From contig NZ_JACBNX010000001.1 in the NCBI RefSeq assembly GCF_013403875.1, positions 1 to 64,000 of the forward strand: a stretch of DNA of 64,000 nucleotides, in the 5' to 3' direction. Each line of letters starts with the position of its first letter. The first letter of the stretch is position 1. This document shows positions 44,089 to 54,165 of the stretch, piece after piece. A program made the translations under genes and the position numbers. Below the pieces are notes generated by a model that did not search any database, was not told the origin of the DNA, and worked only from the letters and a program-made list of their open reading frames with translations. The DNA is from Burkholderia guangdongensis. Its GTDB lineage: Bacteria > Pseudomonadota > Gammaproteobacteria > Burkholderiales > Burkholderiaceae.

Positions 44089-45426
44089 ATGCCCCACAAG
44101 GAAGGCAGCCTCGAAGCCCCGACCCGGCATCCGCTCGACTGGCAATCGGACGCGTTCTACGATCAGTCCGCGATCGATGCCGAGATGACCCGCGTGTTCG
44201 ATATCTGCGCGGGGTGTCGCCGCTGCGTGTCGCTGTGCGGCGCGTTCCCGAAGCTGTTCGATCTCGTCGACGAGACGCCGATGGGCGACGTGCATGAAGT
44301 GTCGACCGACGCGTTCGCGCAGGTCGTCGACCAGTGCTATCTGTGCGATCTCTGCTACATGACGAAGTGTCCGTACGTGCCGCCGCACGCATGGAACGTC
44401 GATTTCCCGCATCTGATGCTGCGCGGCAAGGCCGCGCGCTACAAGCGCGGTGAAGTGGCGCTGCGCGACAAGGTGCTGTCGAACACCGACGCGCTCGGCC
44501 ACTTCGCGGGCATTCCGATCGTCACGCAGACGGTGAACGCGGTGAACCGCACGCCGCCCGCGCGGCAGGCGCTCGAGTCGGTGCTCGGCGTCGACCGGAA
44601 AGCGTGGCTGCCCGAGTTCGCGCCGCGGCCGTTCCGCCGCGCGGCAAAGCGTTCGAGCGGCGCGTCCGTGCGCGACGGCGAGCGCACGCCGGGCAAGGTC
44701 GCGATTTACGCGACGTGCTACGTGAACTTCAACGAGCCCGGCATCGGCCACGATCTGCTCGCGATCCTCGCGCACAACGATATTCCATATGAGCTCGTGA
44801 AAAGCGAGGCGTGCTGCGGGATGCCGCTGCTCGAGCAGGGCAATCTCGACGGCGTCGCCGCGAAGAAGGCGAAGAACATTCCGGTGCTCGAACGCTACGC
44901 GCGCGACGGCTATGCGCTGATCGGCGCGATTCCGAGCTGCGTGCTGATGTACAAGAGCGAGCTGCCGCTGATGTTCCCCGGCGACGCGGCGGTGCGCGCG
45001 GTCGCCGACGCGTTCTGGGATCCGTTCGAATACGTGATCGCGCGGCATCGCGACGGGCTGCTGAAGACCGACTTCAAGACCGGGCTCGGCACGGTGTCGT
45101 ATCACGTGCCGTGCCACGCGCGCGTGCAGAACATCGGCCGCAAGACGGCCGACGTGCTGTCGCTCGTGCCGGAAACGCGCGTGAACGTCGTCGAGCGCTG
45201 CTCGGGCCACGCGGGCACGTTCGGCGTGAAGAAGGAGTTCCACGCGGACGCGATGCGGATCGGCACGCCGGTGTTCAAGTCGATGGCGGGTGCGTCGCCC
45301 GACTACATCTCGTCCGACTGCGCGCTCGCCGGCCATCACATCGCGCAGGGGATCGACGAGGCGGGGCTCCAGGCGGCGCCGCTCGCGCATCCGCTGACGC
45401 TGCTGCGCAGGGCATACGGCATCTGA
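44089..45426 (+). CDS. GlpC/HdrD-like Fe-S oxidoreductase
   Basis: 445 aa. Two cluster motifs near the N-terminus: CAGCRRCVSLC (about 40-50) and CYLCDLCYMTKCP (about 85-97); then two CCG-type modules, ATCYVNFNEPGIGHDL with SEACCGMPLL, and HVPCHARVQNIG with ERCSGHAGTFG. The second CCG is degenerate (CSG). Such proteins pass electrons between flavoproteins and haem or iron proteins. Lying between rubrerythrin and DUF3501, it is the likely electron donor to the rubrerythrin. Confidence 0.9.
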   Translation: MPHKEGSLEAPTRHPLDWQSDAFYDQSAIDAEMTRVFDICAGCRRCVSLCGAFPKLFDLVDETPMGDVHEVSTDAFAQVVDQCYLCDLCYMTKCPYVPPHAWNVDFPHLMLRGKAARYKRGEVALRDKVLSNTDALGHFAGIPIVTQTVNAVNRTPPARQALESVLGVDRKAWLPEFAPRPFRRAAKRSSGASVRDGERTPGKVAIYATCYVNFNEPGIGHDLLAILAHNDIPYELVKSEACCGMPLLEQGNLDGVAAKKAKNIPVLERYARDGYALIGAIPSCVLMYKSELPLMFPGDAAVRAVADAFWDPFEYVIARHRDGLLKTDFKTGLGTVSYHVPCHARVQNIGRKTADVLSLVPETRVNVVERCSGHAGTFGVKKEFHADAMRIGTPVFKSMAGASPDYISSDCALAGHHIAQGIDEAGLQAAPLAHPLTLLRRAYGI

Positions 45427-45450
45427 AGAAATCTGAAGGCATCCGAATTT
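45421..45450. repeat. 10-bp repeat spanning the Fe-S protein stop
   Basis: ATCTGAAGAA (45421), ATCTGAAGGC (45431) and a degenerate ATCCGAATTT (45441). The first copy contains the TGA stop (45424-45426), the second repeats it out of frame. Confidence 0.75.
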
Positions 45451-45468
45451 TTTTTCGAGGATATCGAT

Positions 45469-46050
45469 ATGGCATTGACCCGCGATTCCCTGCTGACGCT
45501 CGAGGCGTACGCGAAGATCCGCAAGGCCGAGCATGCGCGGCTGATCGAGCACAAGCGGCGTCGCGCGGTGCCGCTCGGCAATCACGTGCGCTTGCTGTTC
45601 GAGGACGAAACGACGATCCGCTATCAGATCCATGAGATGCTGCACATCGAGAAGATCTTCGACGAGGACGGCATCGCGGGCGAGCTCGAAGCGTATCTGC
45701 CGCTCGTGCCGGACGGCACGAACCTGAAGGCGACGATGCAGATCGAGTACGAGCACGAGGCCGAGCGGCACGCGGCGCTCGCGCGGCTGATCGGCATCGA
45801 GGACAGCGTGTTCGTGCAGGTCGACGGCCACGAGCCGGTGCATGCGATCGCGGACGAGGATCTCGATCGCGAGACGGCCGAGAAGACGTCGGCCGTGCAT
45901 TTCGTGCGCTTCGAGCTGAGCGGGCCGATGCGCGACGCGCTGCGGCGCGGCGCGGCGCTGTCGATCGGCTGCGATCACGCGCACTATCGGGTGCCGTCCC
46001 GGCACATCGATCCGGACGTCGTCGCGTCGCTCGTCGCGGACTTGCGCTGA
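45469..46050 (+). CDS. DUF3501-family protein
   Basis: 193 aa. MALTRDSLLTLEAYAKIRKA, HVRLLFEDETTIRYQIHEML, NLKATMQIEYEHEAERHAAL and FVRFELSGPMRDAL are the DUF3501 signature. Soluble, unknown function, found almost always next to rubrerythrin and the Fe-S oxidoreductase, as here. Last gene of the operon. Confidence 0.9.
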   Translation: MALTRDSLLTLEAYAKIRKAEHARLIEHKRRRAVPLGNHVRLLFEDETTIRYQIHEMLHIEKIFDEDGIAGELEAYLPLVPDGTNLKATMQIEYEHEAERHAALARLIGIEDSVFVQVDGHEPVHAIADEDLDRETAEKTSAVHFVRFELSGPMRDALRRGAALSIGCDHAHYRVPSRHIDPDVVASLVADLR

Positions 46051-46558
46051 GCGGTTTCAGGCAGTCGCCGCGCGGTCGCCGCACGACTGTCACGATGCGG
46101 GCCGAACCGCATTCAAGATTGCGCGAGAAGAAAAGATCGGACGATAAAAAATCGAACGAATTACCGATCGAATAATATTCAGCGATGAATTTCCCGTGAT
46201 TTACCGATTATCACGAATCGATCTGGATATTTTTACGGCCGCAGGGTCGAAACCGCGCCGTTACACATCTTTCATTTTATTTCTATCGGTGCATCGCCTT
46301 GCAGGGCGGGCATCACAGGCCTATCGCCGGCTGGCATAAAAAGAAAATCAACAATAAATGGTTCACGCATCGGCGGCATCTTGTTTCAGTAAGTAACATT
46401 AAGTCAATGTCATCCTGAGACAAACCCTGAGGATGGTATCCTTCGTGCACAAAAAAATTCCCCACATAGGAACCATAATGTGCAACCAGGCCGCCGTGCG
46501 ACTCTTCGCGCCGGCGCCGTCAATCGCAGCCCGGCCTGGCTGCGTGGAGAGATTGACT
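46051..46558. other. 508-bp A/T-rich region without a gene
   Basis: From about 46120 to 46450 the sequence is far more A/T-rich than anything nearby, with repeated ATTACCGAT/TTTACCGAT words and a dyad CATCCT (46411-46416) / AGGATG (46430-46435). No coding frame is convincing. It is probably the promoter and silencer-prone control region of the DUF4096 gene at the edge of the exopolysaccharide locus. Confidence 0.55.
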
Positions 46559-47584
46559 ATGTTCTTCGATGAGCTAAACGATGAGGAGTGGAACCGCCTT
46601 TCGACGTTGATTGCCAACGAGCCTATCCGCCTGAATCGTCGTGGACGTCCGCGTGCCGATACGCGCGTCGTCGCCAATGCCGTGCTCTGGATCCTGACCA
46701 CGGGCGAACCGTGGTCGAAACTACCCGGACGCTATCCGTCCGGGCCGACGTGCCGCCGCCGCTTCGAGGAGTGGCTCGCGGACGGCACGATGCTGAAGAT
46801 GATCGATACGCTGACCGCATTCAGCGGTCGCACGTTCGCGTACATTCCGCCGCCGCCCGTGCCCGTCGCGCCGGTCGCGCAGGCGGAGCCCGCGCCGGAC
46901 AACGACCGTCTGCGCGGCGTGTTCTGGCAGAACCCCGAGTCGTGGCAACTGCCGATCGGGCAGTCGGACGCATGGCCCGACGCGCTCGGTCTACGCGGTC
47001 GCGCGGACCATGAGAGCAATGTGGACGACGCGGACGATGCGGACGATGCGGAATCGTCGACCTTCACGGTGCCGGGTGCGGCGGTCGGCGCGCAGGCAGG
47101 CTTGCGCGATCCGCATGCGTCGGCCACGCAGCTCTCGCCGTCCGAGCCGCAGATCGACACGTATCGCGGCTACACGCTGTACTGCATCGCGCAGCCGGTG
47201 CAGAACCTGATGTATCGCGCGTGGGCCGAGATCGTGCTGGACGACCGGCGCATCGAGCGCTCGGGCCTGATCGGCCCGCGCTTCACCGATGCCGAATCGG
47301 CCGAGCAATACGCGCTCGACTGGGCGCGCCGATGGATCGATCGTCACGGTGTGCGGGCGGCGCCGGCGCGCGCGTCGAGAAAGCGCGTGCAGGTGATCGC
47401 CGGGCTGTCCGCGCTGGCCGTGGCCGAGTCGAACATCCGGCGCTTCGTCGCACAGCGCCGCAAGGCGCCGCTTGCAGACGGCCGCAAGGCGCCGCTAACG
47501 GACGGCCGCAAGGCGCCGCTCGCCGACAGCCGCAACGATTCGGTGCAGGCGGAGCGCCGCGAGCTCATGTATCGCGTGGGTTGA
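46559..47584 (+). CDS. DUF4096 (transposase N-terminal-like) putative DNA-binding protein
   Basis: 341 aa from ATG 46559 behind GGAGAG. Residues 1-85 are the helix-turn-helix found at the start of IS5-group transposases: LNDEEWNRLSTLIANEPI, RRGRPRADTRVVANAVLWIL, TTGEPWSKLPGRYPSGPTCR, RRFEEWLADGT. No DDE catalytic domain follows; instead there is an acidic linker, a conserved-looking domain (YRGYTLYCIAQPVQNLMYRA, WAEIVLDDRRIERSGL, DAESAEQYALDWARRWID) and a tail of three RKAPLADG repeats (24-bp units at 47459, 47483, 47507). There are no inverted repeats of an insertion sequence, so it looks domesticated. Position beside bceA suggests a regulator of the locus, by inference only. Confidence 0.75.
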   Translation: MFFDELNDEEWNRLSTLIANEPIRLNRRGRPRADTRVVANAVLWILTTGEPWSKLPGRYPSGPTCRRRFEEWLADGTMLKMIDTLTAFSGRTFAYIPPPPVPVAPVAQAEPAPDNDRLRGVFWQNPESWQLPIGQSDAWPDALGLRGRADHESNVDDADDADDAESSTFTVPGAAVGAQAGLRDPHASATQLSPSEPQIDTYRGYTLYCIAQPVQNLMYRAWAEIVLDDRRIERSGLIGPRFTDAESAEQYALDWARRWIDRHGVRAAPARASRKRVQVIAGLSALAVAESNIRRFVAQRRKAPLADGRKAPLTDGRKAPLADSRNDSVQAERRELMYRVG

Positions 47585-47637
47585 GCGTCGCGCGGCGTTC
47601 GGGCCGCATCCGCATCATGTATTGTGTATCGTGACCT

Positions 47638-47659
47638 GACGGGCGCCGCGGCGCCCGTC
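47638..47659. terminator. Palindrome between the DUF4096 gene and bceA
   Basis: GACGGGCGCCG and CGGCGCCCGTC are perfect complements with no spacer (22 bp), followed on the plus strand by GTCTTTA. It lies between two convergent genes and probably ends transcription in both directions. Confidence 0.6.
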
Positions 47660-47663
47660 GTCT

Positions 47664-49217
47664 TTACTGCCGGCCGTAGGTGTCGTCGAAGCGGACGATA
47701 TCGTCCTCGCCGAGATACGAACCCGACTGCACTTCGATCAGCTCGAGCGGCATCATGCCGGGATTCTCGAGCCGATGCGACACGCCGAGCGGAATGAATG
47801 TCGATTCGTTCTCCGACAGCAGGAACGTCTCGTCGCCGCGCGTGATGCGCGCGGTGCCGCGCACGACGATCCAGTGCTCGGCGCGGTGATGATGCATCTG
47901 CAGCGACAGCCGCGCGCCCGGCTTCACGACGATCCGCTTCACCTGGAAGCGCTCGCCCATGTCGACCGAGTCGTAATGACCCCACGGGCGATGCACCTTG
48001 CGGTGATCGGTCGCTTCGGCGCCGCGGTGCGCCTTGATGCGGCCGACGATCTTCTTCACGTCCTGCACGCGCGACTTGTCCGCGACGAGCACCGCGTCCG
48101 GCGTCTCGACGACGACGAGGTTCTGCGTGCCGACGCACGCGACGAGCCGGCTCTCCGAATGCACGAACGTCGATTCGGCATCCTCGAGCAGCACGTGGCC
48201 GCGCGCGACGTTGTCCGCGCCGTCCTTCGGCAGGATCTGCCAGATCGCGTCCCACGAGCCGACGTCCGACCAGCCCGCGTCGAGCGGTACGACGACGGTT
48301 TCGCAGATCGACGATGCGTTCGACAGCGGTTCCATCACCGCGTAGTCGATCGAGTTCGACGGCGACGACGCGAACGCGTCGCGATCGACGCGGAAGAAAT
48401 CGCCGTCGTCGTGGCCGAGCGCGATCGCGCGCTCGCATGCGTCGAGCATCGCCGGCGCGAAATGGCGGATCGCGTTCAGCCACACCGACGCGCGGACGAT
48501 GAAGATCCCGCTGTTCCACCAGTATTCGCCGGACGCGACGTATTTCCGCGCGAGTTCGAGATGCGGTTTCTCGACGAAGCGCTCGAGGCGCTTCACGTCG
48601 ATGTCGCTGCTGTCGCCATTGCGGCGGCCGTCGTACGACGCGCCGACGCGAATGTAGCCGTAGCCGGTTTCGGCGTGCGTCGGCACGATGCCCATCGTCG
48701 CGATCCGGCCTTGCGCCGCATGCTGCACGCCGGCGGCGACCGCCGCGTGGAAGCGCGGCAGATCGGCGACCGCGTGATCGGCGGGCATCACGGTCATCAC
48801 CGCGTCGCCGCCTGCATCACCCTTGTCCGCGAGGATCCGCAGCGCGGCGAGCGTCAGCGCGGGCGCGGTGTCGCGGCCGAGCGGCTCGAGCACGATCGAC
48901 GCGCGCTTGCCGGTCACGCGCAATTGCTCGGCGGTCGTGAAGCGATGGTCCTCGCCGCAGACGACGAGCACGTCGTCGATGCGCGGATGGCCGCTCGTCA
49001 GGCCGTCGAGCCGGCACGCGGTCGCCTGCAGCAGCGAATGCTCGCCGAGCAGGCCGATCAACTGTTTCGGATAGTGCTCGCGCGACATCGGCCACAGGCG
49101 CGTGCCGGAGCCGCCGGCGAGAATCACGGGCTGTACCGCGACACGCGCGCCGGCGCGCGTGTCCGTGTCGGAAGAAGGGGCGCGGAGCGTGTCCGCTGCG
49201 GTTGCCGGAGCATTCAT
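47664..49217 (-). CDS. bceA: Mannose-1-phosphate guanylyltransferase / mannose-6-phosphate isomerase
   Basis: 517 aa from ATG 49217 with GAGGAG. The N-terminal nucleotidyltransferase has the signature ILAGGSGTRLWPMSREHYPK at about 32-51 and FVEKP; the C-terminal cupin holds the isomerase site (QMHHHRAEHWIVVRGTA, LGVSHRLENPG). The bifunctional enzyme supplies GDP-mannose (and by extension GDP-rhamnose) for cepacian. It reads opposite to bceB-bceK, with a 431-bp control region between. Confidence 0.93.
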   Translation of the reverse strand: MNAPATAADTLRAPSSDTDTRAGARVAVQPVILAGGSGTRLWPMSREHYPKQLIGLLGEHSLLQATACRLDGLTSGHPRIDDVLVVCGEDHRFTTAEQLRVTGKRASIVLEPLGRDTAPALTLAALRILADKGDAGGDAVMTVMPADHAVADLPRFHAAVAAGVQHAAQGRIATMGIVPTHAETGYGYIRVGASYDGRRNGDSSDIDVKRLERFVEKPHLELARKYVASGEYWWNSGIFIVRASVWLNAIRHFAPAMLDACERAIALGHDDGDFFRVDRDAFASSPSNSIDYAVMEPLSNASSICETVVVPLDAGWSDVGSWDAIWQILPKDGADNVARGHVLLEDAESTFVHSESRLVACVGTQNLVVVETPDAVLVADKSRVQDVKKIVGRIKAHRGAEATDHRKVHRPWGHYDSVDMGERFQVKRIVVKPGARLSLQMHHHRAEHWIVVRGTARITRGDETFLLSENESTFIPLGVSHRLENPGMMPLELIEVQSGSYLGEDDIVRFDDTYGRQ

Positions 49218-49648
49218 GACGATGGCACTCCTCGGTTGCTGTCAGTGCCTGTCGTTTTAGCATGAAGTAAATCGACAATAAAACCGCGCGAATTCGGTGG
49301 CGATTCGCGTGATATTGAGCCCGTAAAATTTTTTGATCCAAGGTTCGGCACGGGCAAAAAAATCAGAAATAAATCCGATCGGAACAGCGGAGAGCCTTGA
49401 TGTAAAAGGCTTACAGCCTATTCTTCCGATCTTTTCCCTGGTGCGAGCGTGAGTCATTCGGGAAAACGTGCCGAATTCATTCGTCATTCGAAAGGGAAAG
49501 ATTTTCCGATTAAATTTCGAAATACTTGTGCGCTTGAGGGGGGATTTTCTTGCCGGTTCAATAGCGTCATGCAACGTATGAATCGAATCCGCGGCAGGGC
49601 CCGCGCGGCGCGCAGTCCGGCAAGCATCTGTCCAGTGAGGAAGCGAAC
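49218..49648. other. 431-bp control region between bceA and bceB
   Basis: A/T-rich for this genome and free of genes. A plus-strand promoter candidate is TTGATG (49397-49402), 16 nt, TATTCT (49419-49424), overlapping a small dyad TGTAA/TTACA (49401-49415). It would give a leader of about 215 nt before bceB. I see no JUMPstart/ops element. Confidence 0.5.
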
Positions 49649-51028
49649 ATGTTGAGCGTGCTGGCGAGAATCATCGACATCGCGATGGTCGTGGCGGGAG
49701 CCGCGATCGCCGCCGCGCTGCACGATACGAGCCTCGTGTGGCTCGACGATCCGCAGCGCACGATGGTGCTGGTCGACTGCCTGCTCGTCGTCGTGTGCTT
49801 TCCCGCGTTCGGCATCTATCAGTCGTGGCGCGGCAAGCGCTTCATCGGGCTGATGGGGCGCGTCGCGCTCGCGTGGCTCGTCGTCGAAGGCGCGGGCATC
49901 CTGATGAGCGTCAGCTTCCATCAGTCGGGCGATCTGTCGCGTCTGTGGCTCGGCTACTGGGCGATCGTGTCGATCGTGCTGCTCGCGGGATCGAAGGCGT
50001 GCGTGCACGCGATCCTGCGCGAGCTGCGGCGCGGCGGTTACAACCACAAGGCGGTCGCGATCGTCGGCGGCACGCCCGCGGCGCGGCGCCTGATCGCGCA
50101 GATGCGTGCGCGGCCCGAGGCGGGCTTCCGGCCGGTCTGTGTGTTCGACGACGGCGACGCGGCCGAAAGCGACGTGATGCTCGACGACGTGCGGATCGAG
50201 CGCAGCTTCGACACGCTCGTGCGCCTCGTGCGCAGCCGCGCGATCCACGAGCTGTGGCTCGCGCTGCCGGTGTCGGAGGAAGCCCGGATTCACCGGATCG
50301 TGACCGTGTTCCGCCACGACTTCGTGAACATCCGGCTGATTCCGGACGTGCGCACGCTGTCGCTGTTCAACCAGGAAGTCGTCGAGCTGCTCGGCGTGCC
50401 GGCGATCAATCTCGCGGCGTCGCCGATCACCGACGTGCGGATCCTGCCGAAGTTCGTGTTCGACCGGATGTTCGCGCTCGTCGCGCTGACGGGGCTCGCG
50501 CCGCTGATGGCCACGATCGCGCTGATGATCAAGCTGACGTCGCACGGGCCCGTGTTCTTCCGGCAGAAGCGCAAGGGCATCGACGGCCACGAGTTCGAGA
50601 TCTACAAGTTTCGCTCGATGAAGGTGCACAGCGAGACGGCGGGGCAAGTCACGCAGGCGACGAAGCACGACCCGCGCGTGACGGCGGTCGGCCGCTTCCT
50701 GCGCCGCACGAGCCTGGACGAGCTGCCGCAGTTCATCAACGTGCTGAAGGGCGAGATGTCCGTCGTCGGCCCGCGCCCGCATGCGCTCGAGCACGACGAC
50801 ATCTACAAGGATCTGGTGAAGGGCTACATGTTCCGCTACCGGATCAAGCCCGGCATCACCGGCTGGGCGCAGATCAACGGCTATCGCGGCGAGACCGACC
50901 GCGTCGAGAAGATGATGGGGCGCGTGAAGCTCGATCTCTACTACATGCAGCACTGGTCGTTCTGGCTCGACATCAAGATCGTCGCGCTGACGCTCTGGAA
51001 AGGCTTCATGGGCAGCAACGCATATTGA
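49649..51028 (+). CDS. bceB: Undecaprenyl-phosphate glucose-1-phosphate transferase
   Basis: 459 aa behind GAGGAAG. Four N-terminal membrane helices, a CoA-binding-like Rossmann domain ([20 protein letters not shown]), a fifth membrane segment ([20 protein letters not shown]) and the catalytic bacterial sugar transferase domain ([72 protein letters not shown]). Starts cepacian repeat-unit synthesis by loading glucose-1-P on the lipid carrier in the inner membrane. Full length here, unlike the frameshifted bceB reported for some non-mucoid strains. Confidence 0.95.
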   Translation: MLSVLARIIDIAMVVAGAAIAAALHDTSLVWLDDPQRTMVLVDCLLVVVCFPAFGIYQSWRGKRFIGLMGRVALAWLVVEGAGILMSVSFHQSGDLSRLWLGYWAIVSIVLLAGSKACVHAILRELRRGGYNHKAVAIVGGTPAARRLIAQMRARPEAGFRPVCVFDDGDAAESDVMLDDVRIERSFDTLVRLVRSRAIHELWLALPVSEEARIHRIVTVFRHDFVNIRLIPDVRTLSLFNQEVVELLGVPAINLAASPITDVRILPKFVFDRMFALVALTGLAPLMATIALMIKLTSHGPVFFRQKRKGIDGHEFEIYKFRSMKVHSETAGQVTQATKHDPRVTAVGRFLRRTSLDELPQFINVLKGEMSVVGPRPHALEHDDIYKDLVKGYMFRYRIKPGITGWAQINGYRGETDRVEKMMGRVKLDLYYMQHWSFWLDIKIVALTLWKGFMGSNAY

Positions 51029-51075
51029 ACGCTGTCTTCCGAATCACTGGCAACACGCAAGAGGTCCGACACATC

Positions 51076-52488
51076 ATGAATCTGACTATCATCGGCAGCG
51101 GCTACGTAGGGCTCGTCACTGGCGCCTGTCTTGCCGACATCGGGCACGACGTGTTCTGTCTCGACGTCGACCAGGCGAAGATCGACGTGCTGAACGGCGG
51201 CGGCGTGCCGATCCACGAGCCGGGCCTCGACGGGATCATCGCGCGCAATCGCGCGGCGGGCCGCCTGCGCTTCTCGACCGACGTCGAGGCGGCGGTCGCG
51301 CACGGCGACGTGCAGTTCATCGCGGTCGGCACGCCGCCGGACGAGGACGGTTCCGCGGATCTGCAATACGTGCTCGCGGCCGCGCGCAACATCGGCCGCC
51401 ACATGACCGGCTTCAAGGTGATCGTCGACAAGTCGACGGTACCTGTCGGCACCGCCGAGCGCGTGCGCGCGGCGATCGCCGACGAGCTCGCGAAGCGTGG
51501 CGAAAGCCCGATGTTCTCGGTCGTGTCGAATCCGGAGTTCCTGAAGGAAGGCGCGGCGGTCGACGACTTCACGCGGCCCGACCGCATCGTGATCGGCTGC
51601 GACGACGACGTGCCGGGCGAGCGCGCGAAGGAGCTGATGAAGAAACTGTACGCGCCGTTCAACCGCAATCACGAGCGCACGCTGTACATGGACGTGCGCT
51701 CGGCCGAGTTCACGAAATACGCGGCGAACGCGATGCTCGCGACGCGCATCTCGTTCATGAACGAGCTCGCGAATCTCGCCGACCGCTTCGGCGCCGACAT
51801 CGAGTCGGTGCGGCGCGGGATCGGCTCCGATCCGCGGATCGGCTATCACTTCCTGTATGCGGGTTGCGGCTACGGCGGCTCGTGCTTTCCGAAGGATGTC
51901 GAAGCATTGATTCGCACCGCGGCCGAGCACGGGCACGCGCTGCAGGTGCTGCAGGCGGTGTCGGCGGTGAACGCCGCGCAAAAGCGCGTGCTCGCGCAGA
52001 AGATCGTCGCGCGCTTCGGCGAAGACCTGACCGGCCGCACGTTCGGCGTCTGGGGCCTCGCGTTCAAGCCGAACACCGACGACATGCGCGAGGCGTCGAG
52101 CCGCTCGCTGATCGCCGAGCTGCTCGAGCGCGGTGCGTCCGTGCGTGCGTACGACCCGGTCGCGCAGCGCGAGGCGAAGCGCGTGCTCGCGCTCGATCTC
52201 GCCGCGCATCCGGCGTGGCTGAAACGGCTCGCGTTCGTCGACGACGAGGCGCAGGCCGCGCGCGGCGTCGATGCGCTCGCGATCGTTACCGAATGGAAGG
52301 TGTTCAAGAGCCCGGATTTCGCGGCGCTCGGCCGGCTGTGGACGACGCCCGTGATCTTCGACGGCCGCAACCTGTACGAGCCGGCCGCGATGAGCGAGCT
52401 CGGCATCGAATATCACCCGATCGGCCGCCCGGGCTCGCGGCAGGCGATCGCCGCGCGCGCGCCGGGTGCGGCGCGCGCGAACGCGTGA
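51076..52488 (+). CDS. bceC: UDP-glucose 6-dehydrogenase
   Basis: 470 aa behind AGAGG. NAD-binding [20 protein letters not shown] at the start, catalytic Cys270 in [11 protein letters not shown], and [20 protein letters not shown] near the C-terminus. Makes UDP-glucuronate, the acidic sugar donor of cepacian. The stop overlaps a possible GTG start of bceD. Confidence 0.96.
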   Translation: MNLTIIGSGYVGLVTGACLADIGHDVFCLDVDQAKIDVLNGGGVPIHEPGLDGIIARNRAAGRLRFSTDVEAAVAHGDVQFIAVGTPPDEDGSADLQYVLAAARNIGRHMTGFKVIVDKSTVPVGTAERVRAAIADELAKRGESPMFSVVSNPEFLKEGAAVDDFTRPDRIVIGCDDDVPGERAKELMKKLYAPFNRNHERTLYMDVRSAEFTKYAANAMLATRISFMNELANLADRFGADIESVRRGIGSDPRIGYHFLYAGCGYGGSCFPKDVEALIRTAAEHGHALQVLQAVSAVNAAQKRVLAQKIVARFGEDLTGRTFGVWGLAFKPNTDDMREASSRSLIAELLERGASVRAYDPVAQREAKRVLALDLAAHPAWLKRLAFVDDEAQAARGVDALAIVTEWKVFKSPDFAALGRLWTTPVIFDGRNLYEPAAMSELGIEYHPIGRPGSRQAIAARAPGAARANA

Positions 52489-52505
52489 GCGACGGATCGA
52501 ACGCG

Positions 52506-52946
52506 ATGTTCACGAACGTGCTGATCGTCTGCCACGCGAACGTGTGCCGCAGTCCGGCCGCGGAGGCGCTGTTCAGGACGCTGTCGCGCGAGCGTGCGCC
52601 GTCCGTCGCGTTCCACTCGGCGGGCCTCGACGCGAACGAAGGCGACGGCATCGACCCGACCATGGCCCGGCTGCTCGCCGAGCACGGCGTCGACGCGACG
52701 CGGCACCGGTCGCGGCGCGTGAGCCGCCGCATCGTTCGCGATGCGGACCTAATCCTCGTCAGCGAGCGCGCGCAGATCGCCGCGGTCGAGGCCGTCGATC
52801 CGTTCGCGCGCGGCAAGGTCCATTTGCTCGGCAAATGGGAAGACGCCGACATCGCCGATCCGCATGGCGGCCCCGAGGCCGATTATCGCGAGAGCTACAC
52901 ATTGATCGAACGTCTGGTTCAAGGATGGCTGCAAAAACTATGTTGA
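52506..52946 (+). CDS. bceD: Low-molecular-weight protein tyrosine phosphatase
   Basis: 146 aa. P-loop CHANVCRSP (C9 nucleophile, R15) directly after MFTNVLIV, and the acid loop ADIADPHGG near the end. A GTG at 52485, overlapping the bceC stop, would add seven residues. Dephosphorylates the BceF kinase, allowing chain-length cycling. Its 3' end overlaps bceE by 22 bp. Confidence 0.94.
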   Translation: MFTNVLIVCHANVCRSPAAEALFRTLSRERAPSVAFHSAGLDANEGDGIDPTMARLLAEHGVDATRHRSRRVSRRIVRDADLILVSERAQIAAVEAVDPFARGKVHLLGKWEDADIADPHGGPEADYRESYTLIERLVQGWLQKLC

Positions 52947-54115
52947 ATCGCTCGATGCGCCCGGTGGCGCTTTCCACCGCACTGATGTTCCTGCTGTCCG
53001 CGTGCGCGACCGCGCCCGGCAACTATCTCGACTCGTCGAACCTGAAGGACGAGGGACGCCAGCACCCGACCGAGACGTATCCGGTGCACTTCATCGACGC
53101 GCAGCTCGTCGCGGCGATGCTCGCGCAGCACGTCGACAATCCGCTGCCGCCGTCGCGTCTTTCGAGCGCGTCGCAGTACGTGTATCGCGTCGGGCCGCAG
53201 GACATCCTCGGCGTGACGGTCTGGGATCACCCCGAGCTGACGACGCCGCAGGGCCAGTCGTTCTCGGCGGGCGGCAACACCACGCAGACGGTCGCGGGCG
53301 CGCTGCAGCAGCCGTATACGAACGCGCTGCCGGGCCAGGCCGATCCGTACGGACAGACCGTCTCCGCGGACGGCACGATCTATTTTCCGTTCGTCGGCCG
53401 GATGCAGGCGTCGGGCAAGACGGTCCAGCAGATCCGCGACGAGCTCGCGTCGAGCCTCGCGCACTACATCAAGAATCCGCAGGTCGACGTGCGCGTGCTG
53501 TCGTATCGCAGCAAGAAGGTGCAGGTGACCGGCGAGGTGAAGACGCCGGGCCCGCTCGCGCTGACCGACGTGCCGCTGACGCTCGTCGACGCGATCTCGC
53601 GCTCGGGCGGCACGACGTCGGACGCCGACCTGCAGCGCGTGCGCCTCACGCGCGACGGCAAGTTGTACAAGCTCGACGCGAACGCGATGCTCGATCGCGG
53701 CGAGGTGTCGCAGGACGTGATGCTGCAGCAGGGCGACATCGTCAACGTGCCGGACCGCAGCGACAGCCGCGTGTTCGTGATGGGCGAAGTGAAAGCGCCG
53801 ATCGCGGTGCCGATGATGAAGGGCAAGCTGTCGATCGCGGACGCGCTGACGTCGGGCGGCGGCATCCTCGACACCGACGCGAACCCGCGCAAGATCTACG
53901 TGCTGCGCGGGATGAAGGACAACCCGACGAAGCCGGAAGTGTTCCGCCTCGACATGACGCAGCCTGACGCGCTGATGCTGTCGAGCCGCTTCCCGCTGCA
54001 GCCGCTCGACGTCGTGTACGTGAGCACCGCGAGCTCGGTGCAGTTCAACCGCCTGCTGCAGCAGGTGCTGCCGACGATTCAGACGATCTTCTTCATGAAG
54101 CAGATCGTGAAGTGA
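52925..54115 (+). CDS. bceE: Outer-membrane polysaccharide export lipoprotein (Wza family)
   Basis: 396 aa from ATG 52925 (ATG 52940 also possible). A lipoprotein signal ends in LLSAC; then the polysaccharide export domain (YRVGPQDILGVTVWDHPEL, DGTIYFPFVGRMQASG) and two SLBB modules (VQVTGEVKTPGPLALTDVPL, VFVMGEVKAPIAVPM). Oligomerises into the exit channel for cepacian. Confidence 0.94.
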   Translation: MAAKTMLNRSMRPVALSTALMFLLSACATAPGNYLDSSNLKDEGRQHPTETYPVHFIDAQLVAAMLAQHVDNPLPPSRLSSASQYVYRVGPQDILGVTVWDHPELTTPQGQSFSAGGNTTQTVAGALQQPYTNALPGQADPYGQTVSADGTIYFPFVGRMQASGKTVQQIRDELASSLAHYIKNPQVDVRVLSYRSKKVQVTGEVKTPGPLALTDVPLTLVDAISRSGGTTSDADLQRVRLTRDGKLYKLDANAMLDRGEVSQDVMLQQGDIVNVPDRSDSRVFVMGEVKAPIAVPMMKGKLSIADALTSGGGILDTDANPRKIYVLRGMKDNPTKPEVFRLDMTQPDALMLSSRFPLQPLDVVYVSTASSVQFNRLLQQVLPTIQTIFFMKQIVK

Positions 54116-54165
54116 CAGCCCGCCGGGGCGACGCCTTCGCCCCGGCACCACTCAAGCGGGAACGC

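Noticed and set aside
46559..47584. Active IS5-family transposase gene or insertion sequence
   Set aside because: Only the N-terminal DNA-binding part is transposase-like; no DDE domain, no terminal inverted repeats or target duplication seen.
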